A DNA stretch of 14,581 bases, taken from the NCBI GenBank assembly GCA_016784195.1, contig JADHVE010000031.1, positions 1 to 14,581 of the forward strand. Reading direction: 5' to 3'. The notes below the pieces were generated by a model, which saw nothing but the letters and a program-made list of their open reading frames with translations, was not told where the DNA came from and did no database searches. Numbering within the stretch: position 1 is the stretch's first letter; every line of letters begins with the position of its first letter. The translations under genes and the position numbers were made by a program. Source of the DNA: Candidatus Woesearchaeota archaeon. Lineage in GTDB: Archaea > Nanobdellota > Nanobdellia > Woesearchaeales > GW2011-AR4. Below, in pieces: positions 12,472 to 14,581 of the stretch.

Positions 12472-13368
12472 ATGGTTAAGAAACTAATGACCCTATTACT
12501 CTTAACTCTCCTAGTCGTGCCTCTAGCCTATGCAGAAGAAGAGAAATGCGGTTTGACTAACTTAGCTGTCTGCATCCCGCAGAAATTCTATGAATTTACT
12601 TTGAATGTTGTTAACGCTCCTTTGCAGCCTTTTCTTGACCTAACAAAGAATTTACTCTCAGAGCCTGTTAACATCGAGAATTTCATACCTCTGTGGGCTG
12701 TGATAATCTACATCATCTCTATCTTTTACGGCTTATTTATCATCATAGCGGGCTTTAACCTGATTGTGTCGGGGTATTCCTCTGAGAGACGGGAAAGGGC
12801 GAAACAATGGCTTAAGAATGTCGTTCTGATGGTTTTCTTTGTCCAGGCGTCTTATTATATTTACTCAATTATTTTAGAGATGGCTTCCTCAATGACAGCC
12901 GGAGTCATAAACCTCATAGAGCCTGATTTCTTTTTATTGTCAGTAGACAATACTGTGAATCTCGGCCTGCAGATGGTTTTAGCAATTCTTTATCTGCTTA
13001 ATTTACTGCTGAGCATAACCCTGCTTTCTTTAAGGTATCTGCTTGTTGCAGTCGGCGTTATGTTTTTTCCAATAGGCTTGTTTCTTAATTTTATCCCTCC
13101 GCTAAAAAACTACGGAAAATTAATCATCAACATTCTGCTGATAATCATATTCCTGCCGTTCATTCAGTCTCTGATGCTCTTAGCCGCTTCAAAGCTTGTT
13201 GAAATTCCGATATTCGAAAATTTCAAAATTCTGGTAATGAGCGCTTCATTCAACATGATTAACATGTCTATGATTTTGCTGGTTATATTCGCTGTTGTAA
13301 AAGCCGCTTTTGCCGCCCTTAACTCGGATGTCGGCAGGGCAACAAAGATAGTCTATAAAGGTCTCTAA
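12472..13368 (+). CDS. VirB6/TrbL-like polytopic membrane protein
   Basis: Probable inner-membrane channel component of the secretion machine. The 298-aa protein begins with a signal-like segment (likely cleavage after AYA, residue 21) and a two-Cys extracellular stretch (C26, C34). About six transmembrane helices follow, at roughly 74-100, 115-137, 164-186, 187-208, 216-240 and 260-284. The charged loop SSERRERAKQW (103-113) between the first two and the central hydrophobic core fit VirB6/TrbL proteins. GGAGGT lies 9 nt before the ATG. The PrgI-like gene begins 1 nt after the stop, so the two are co-transcribed. Assignment rests on topology and gene order, not on a diagnostic motif. Confidence 0.7.
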   Translation: MVKKLMTLLLLTLLVVPLAYAEEEKCGLTNLAVCIPQKFYEFTLNVVNAPLQPFLDLTKNLLSEPVNIENFIPLWAVIIYIISIFYGLFIIIAGFNLIVSGYSSERRERAKQWLKNVVLMVFFVQASYYIYSIILEMASSMTAGVINLIEPDFFLLSVDNTVNLGLQMVLAILYLLNLLLSITLLSLRYLLVAVGVMFFPIGLFLNFIPPLKNYGKLIINILLIIIFLPFIQSLMLLAASKLVEIPIFENFKILVMSASFNMINMSMILLVIFAVVKAAFAALNSDVGRATKIVYKGL

Positions 13369-13369
13369 A

Positions 13370-13816
13370 ATGTCATACGAAATACCGCAAAAGCTTCAGT
13401 ATGAAGAAAAGATTATTTTTGGATTGACTTTTAAGCAGATAGTCTATGCTCTGTTTTTAATACTTCCAGCCCTTATAATATTCCTGAAATCAAGCTTAAA
13501 CTTCTATGCAAAATTAGTAATTGCTGTTCTGCTTGTCGGAACTGCATTCCTGTTTATGTTCTGCGATTTTTCATCTTACATCAAAAACATGCTGTCTTGG
13601 TTTAAATTCAGAGAGATGAGTTTGATGGATTCTAAGATGATTAATTTTATGGGTATTGAAAAGATTGAAGAGGGTGTTTTATATGTTAGAAAATATAAAA
13701 AATCTGTTGAGAAGAAAGGAAACAAAAAACACAGCATTAAGAAAAATAGCAATACTTCGGATAGAGCCGATAAACTTCACAATAAGAAACAAGACAGAAA
13801 AGCAAAGCATAATTAA
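13370..13816 (+). CDS. PrgI/VirB3-like membrane protein
   Basis: Probable VirB3-type partner of the VirB4 ATPase. The N-terminus MSYEIPQKLQYEEKIIFGLT followed by two transmembrane helices (about 23-39 and 46-64) is characteristic of the PrgI family: an I-P-Q stretch, an acidic stretch, then G-L-T-x-x-Q before the first helix. The region 65-104 is cytoplasmic. From residue 105 the sequence becomes a lysine-, asparagine- and serine-rich low-complexity tail. The last 134 nt are shared, in another frame, with the VirB4-like gene that starts at 13683; this explains the odd tail or suggests that the tail is dispensable. The gene starts 1 nt after the VirB6-like stop. Confidence 0.8.
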   Translation: MSYEIPQKLQYEEKIIFGLTFKQIVYALFLILPALIIFLKSSLNFYAKLVIAVLLVGTAFLFMFCDFSSYIKNMLSWFKFREMSLMDSKMINFMGIEKIEEGVLYVRKYKKSVEKKGNKKHSIKKNSNTSDRADKLHNKKQDRKAKHN

Positions 13817-14581
13817 CAGCTTCCAGAAATTCCTTAATGCCCTGGACTTCCCAATACAGATTATCATAGGAACAAGCTACCTTAACTTAGACAGCTACAT
13901 AAGCGCATTAGAGTTAAGAGTTGAAAATTTAGCAAAGAAAACAAAAAAGCAGATACTGAATAAGCACTTTCAGAGCTACAAGGAATATTTGACGGCCACT
14001 ATCAAGAAAAACTCTGTTTTAGACAGGAACTTTTTTATTGCTGTTCCCGAAGCGGAAAACACAAAGCTCGAAATCCAGCTGGGAGTTATAGAGCAGCAGC
14101 TGAAGTCATTAAACCTTAAATTCAAAAGGCTGAATGACAACGAGATACTGCAGGTCTTAACAAGCTTCTTTAATGATGTTTTGGAGGACTCTGACAAAGC
14201 CTCTGAGGAAATAACAAAGGACAATTACCTGCATTTTATGATAGCCCCCAAGCTCATAAAAAATTTCTCAGACAAAATAATTGTCGGCAGCAAGGAATGC
14301 AGGATTATTTATGCAGACGGCTTTCCCCGGACTGTTGAGCCCGGATTTCTTGACAAAATCATAACCCTGAACGGAATCTTTGACCTGAGCATTTTCATTG
14401 AGCCTGTTCCAATAGATGAAATGATGATAATGCTGAACAAGGAGCTTCAGAAGCAGAAAGCGGACTTGTTTTCAGCAGAGCTTAAAAGCATGATAAACCC
14501 CAGCTTGGAAATCCAATATCAGGATACAAGAAATGTTTTGGAAGAGCTTCAGAAAGGAAAGGAAAAACTGTTCTATGTAAG
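13683..14581 (+). CDS. VirB4/TraC-like secretion ATPase (N-terminal part, runs off window)
   Basis: An uninterrupted frame starts at ATG 13683 and remains open for 299 codons to the window end. GAGGGTG (13670-13676) lies 6 nt before the ATG. The translation begins MLENIKNLLRRK and contains RIEPINFTIRNKTEKQ and INSFQKFLNALDFPIQI, followed by YLNLDSYISALE and, further on, FFIAVPEAENTKLE and an IEQQLKSLNLKFKRL helix. The order of an E-P-I-N-F strand, an FLNALDFP segment and a Y-x-x-x-L-E-L helix is typical of the N-terminal domain of archaeal and Gram-positive VirB4/TraC proteins, which energise pilus assembly and substrate transfer. The Walker motifs lie beyond the window. Assignment is by resemblance and by position after PrgI. 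Confidence 0.82.
   Translation, partial: MLENIKNLLRRKETKNTALRKIAILRIEPINFTIRNKTEKQSIINSFQKFLNALDFPIQIIIGTSYLNLDSYISALELRVENLAKKTKKQILNKHFQSYKEYLTATIKKNSVLDRNFFIAVPEAENTKLEIQLGVIEQQLKSLNLKFKRLNDNEILQVLTSFFNDVLEDSDKASEEITKDNYLHFMIAPKLIKNFSDKIIVGSKECRIIYADGFPRTVEPGFLDKIITLNGIFDLSIFIEPVPIDEMMIMLNKELQKQKADLFSAELKSMINPSLEIQYQDTRNVLEELQKGKEKLFYV

Noticed and set aside
13370..13816. Frameshifted single PrgI-VirB4 fusion gene
   Set aside because: Each frame has its own start with a suitable context and the PrgI motifs are complete before the overlap, so two overlapping genes explain the data without an error.
13679..14224. Minus-strand frames opposite the PrgI-like end and the VirB4-like gene
   Set aside because: Shadows of the VirB4-like coding sequence, which has a good start and recognisable N-terminal segments.

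Overview
The window looks like chromosomal DNA of an AT-rich archaeon, most likely a DPANN lineage of the Woesearchaeota/Pacearchaeota kind; the lineage is inference. Supporting signs are an aIF5A gene, an archaeal initiator tRNA-Met (A1:U72 and three G:C pairs in the anticodon stem), tRNA introns with bulge-helix-bulge splice sites, TATA boxes about 26 nt before predicted transcript starts, several probably leaderless genes, and an SMC/RNase HII/DHH-nuclease gene set.

Left part (1-3706). On the minus strand lie the start of a small Cys-rich protein (1-108) and what looks like a broken gene (162-427). They are followed by a DHH/DHHA1 phosphoesterase (+), an unrecognised 168-aa protein (-), a 550-nt non-coding stretch with four tandem hairpins and an intergenic repeat (R1), a tRNA-Gly(UCC) with an intron in its T-loop, and a GT-B glycosyltransferase (+).

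Middle (3695-9555). SMC (-) overlaps the glycosyltransferase tail to tail by 12 nt and lies just downstream of an RNase HII gene that carries an extra C-terminal domain resembling the N-terminal domain of RNase HIII. A second copy of the intergenic repeat (R2) separates RNase HII from a divergent, probably leaderless HPF/RaiA-like protein (+). Then come an initiator tRNA-Met with two introns (-) and a tightly coupled pair: a zinc ribbon followed by aIF5A. This aIF5A has Thr where the hypusine lysine should be.

Right part (9556-14581). A 655-nt gene-poor stretch holds a degenerate tandem repeat with a strong hairpin and an open-frame remnant. It leads into a plus-strand cluster that resembles a type IV secretion/conjugation core: a small soluble protein, a VirB2/TrbC-like pilin, a secreted Cys-rich protein with a C-terminal anchor, a VirB6/TrbL-like membrane protein, a PrgI/VirB3-like protein, and the N-terminal part of a VirB4/TraC-like ATPase that starts inside the PrgI gene and runs off the window. 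Two genes of this cluster have long leaders that share a sequence block.

The observations most worth checking are the doubly interrupted initiator tRNA, the aIF5A without its modified lysine, the RNase HII/HIII-type domain combination, the T4SS-like cluster with its unknown secreted component and its PrgI/VirB4 overprint, and the recurring intergenic elements.
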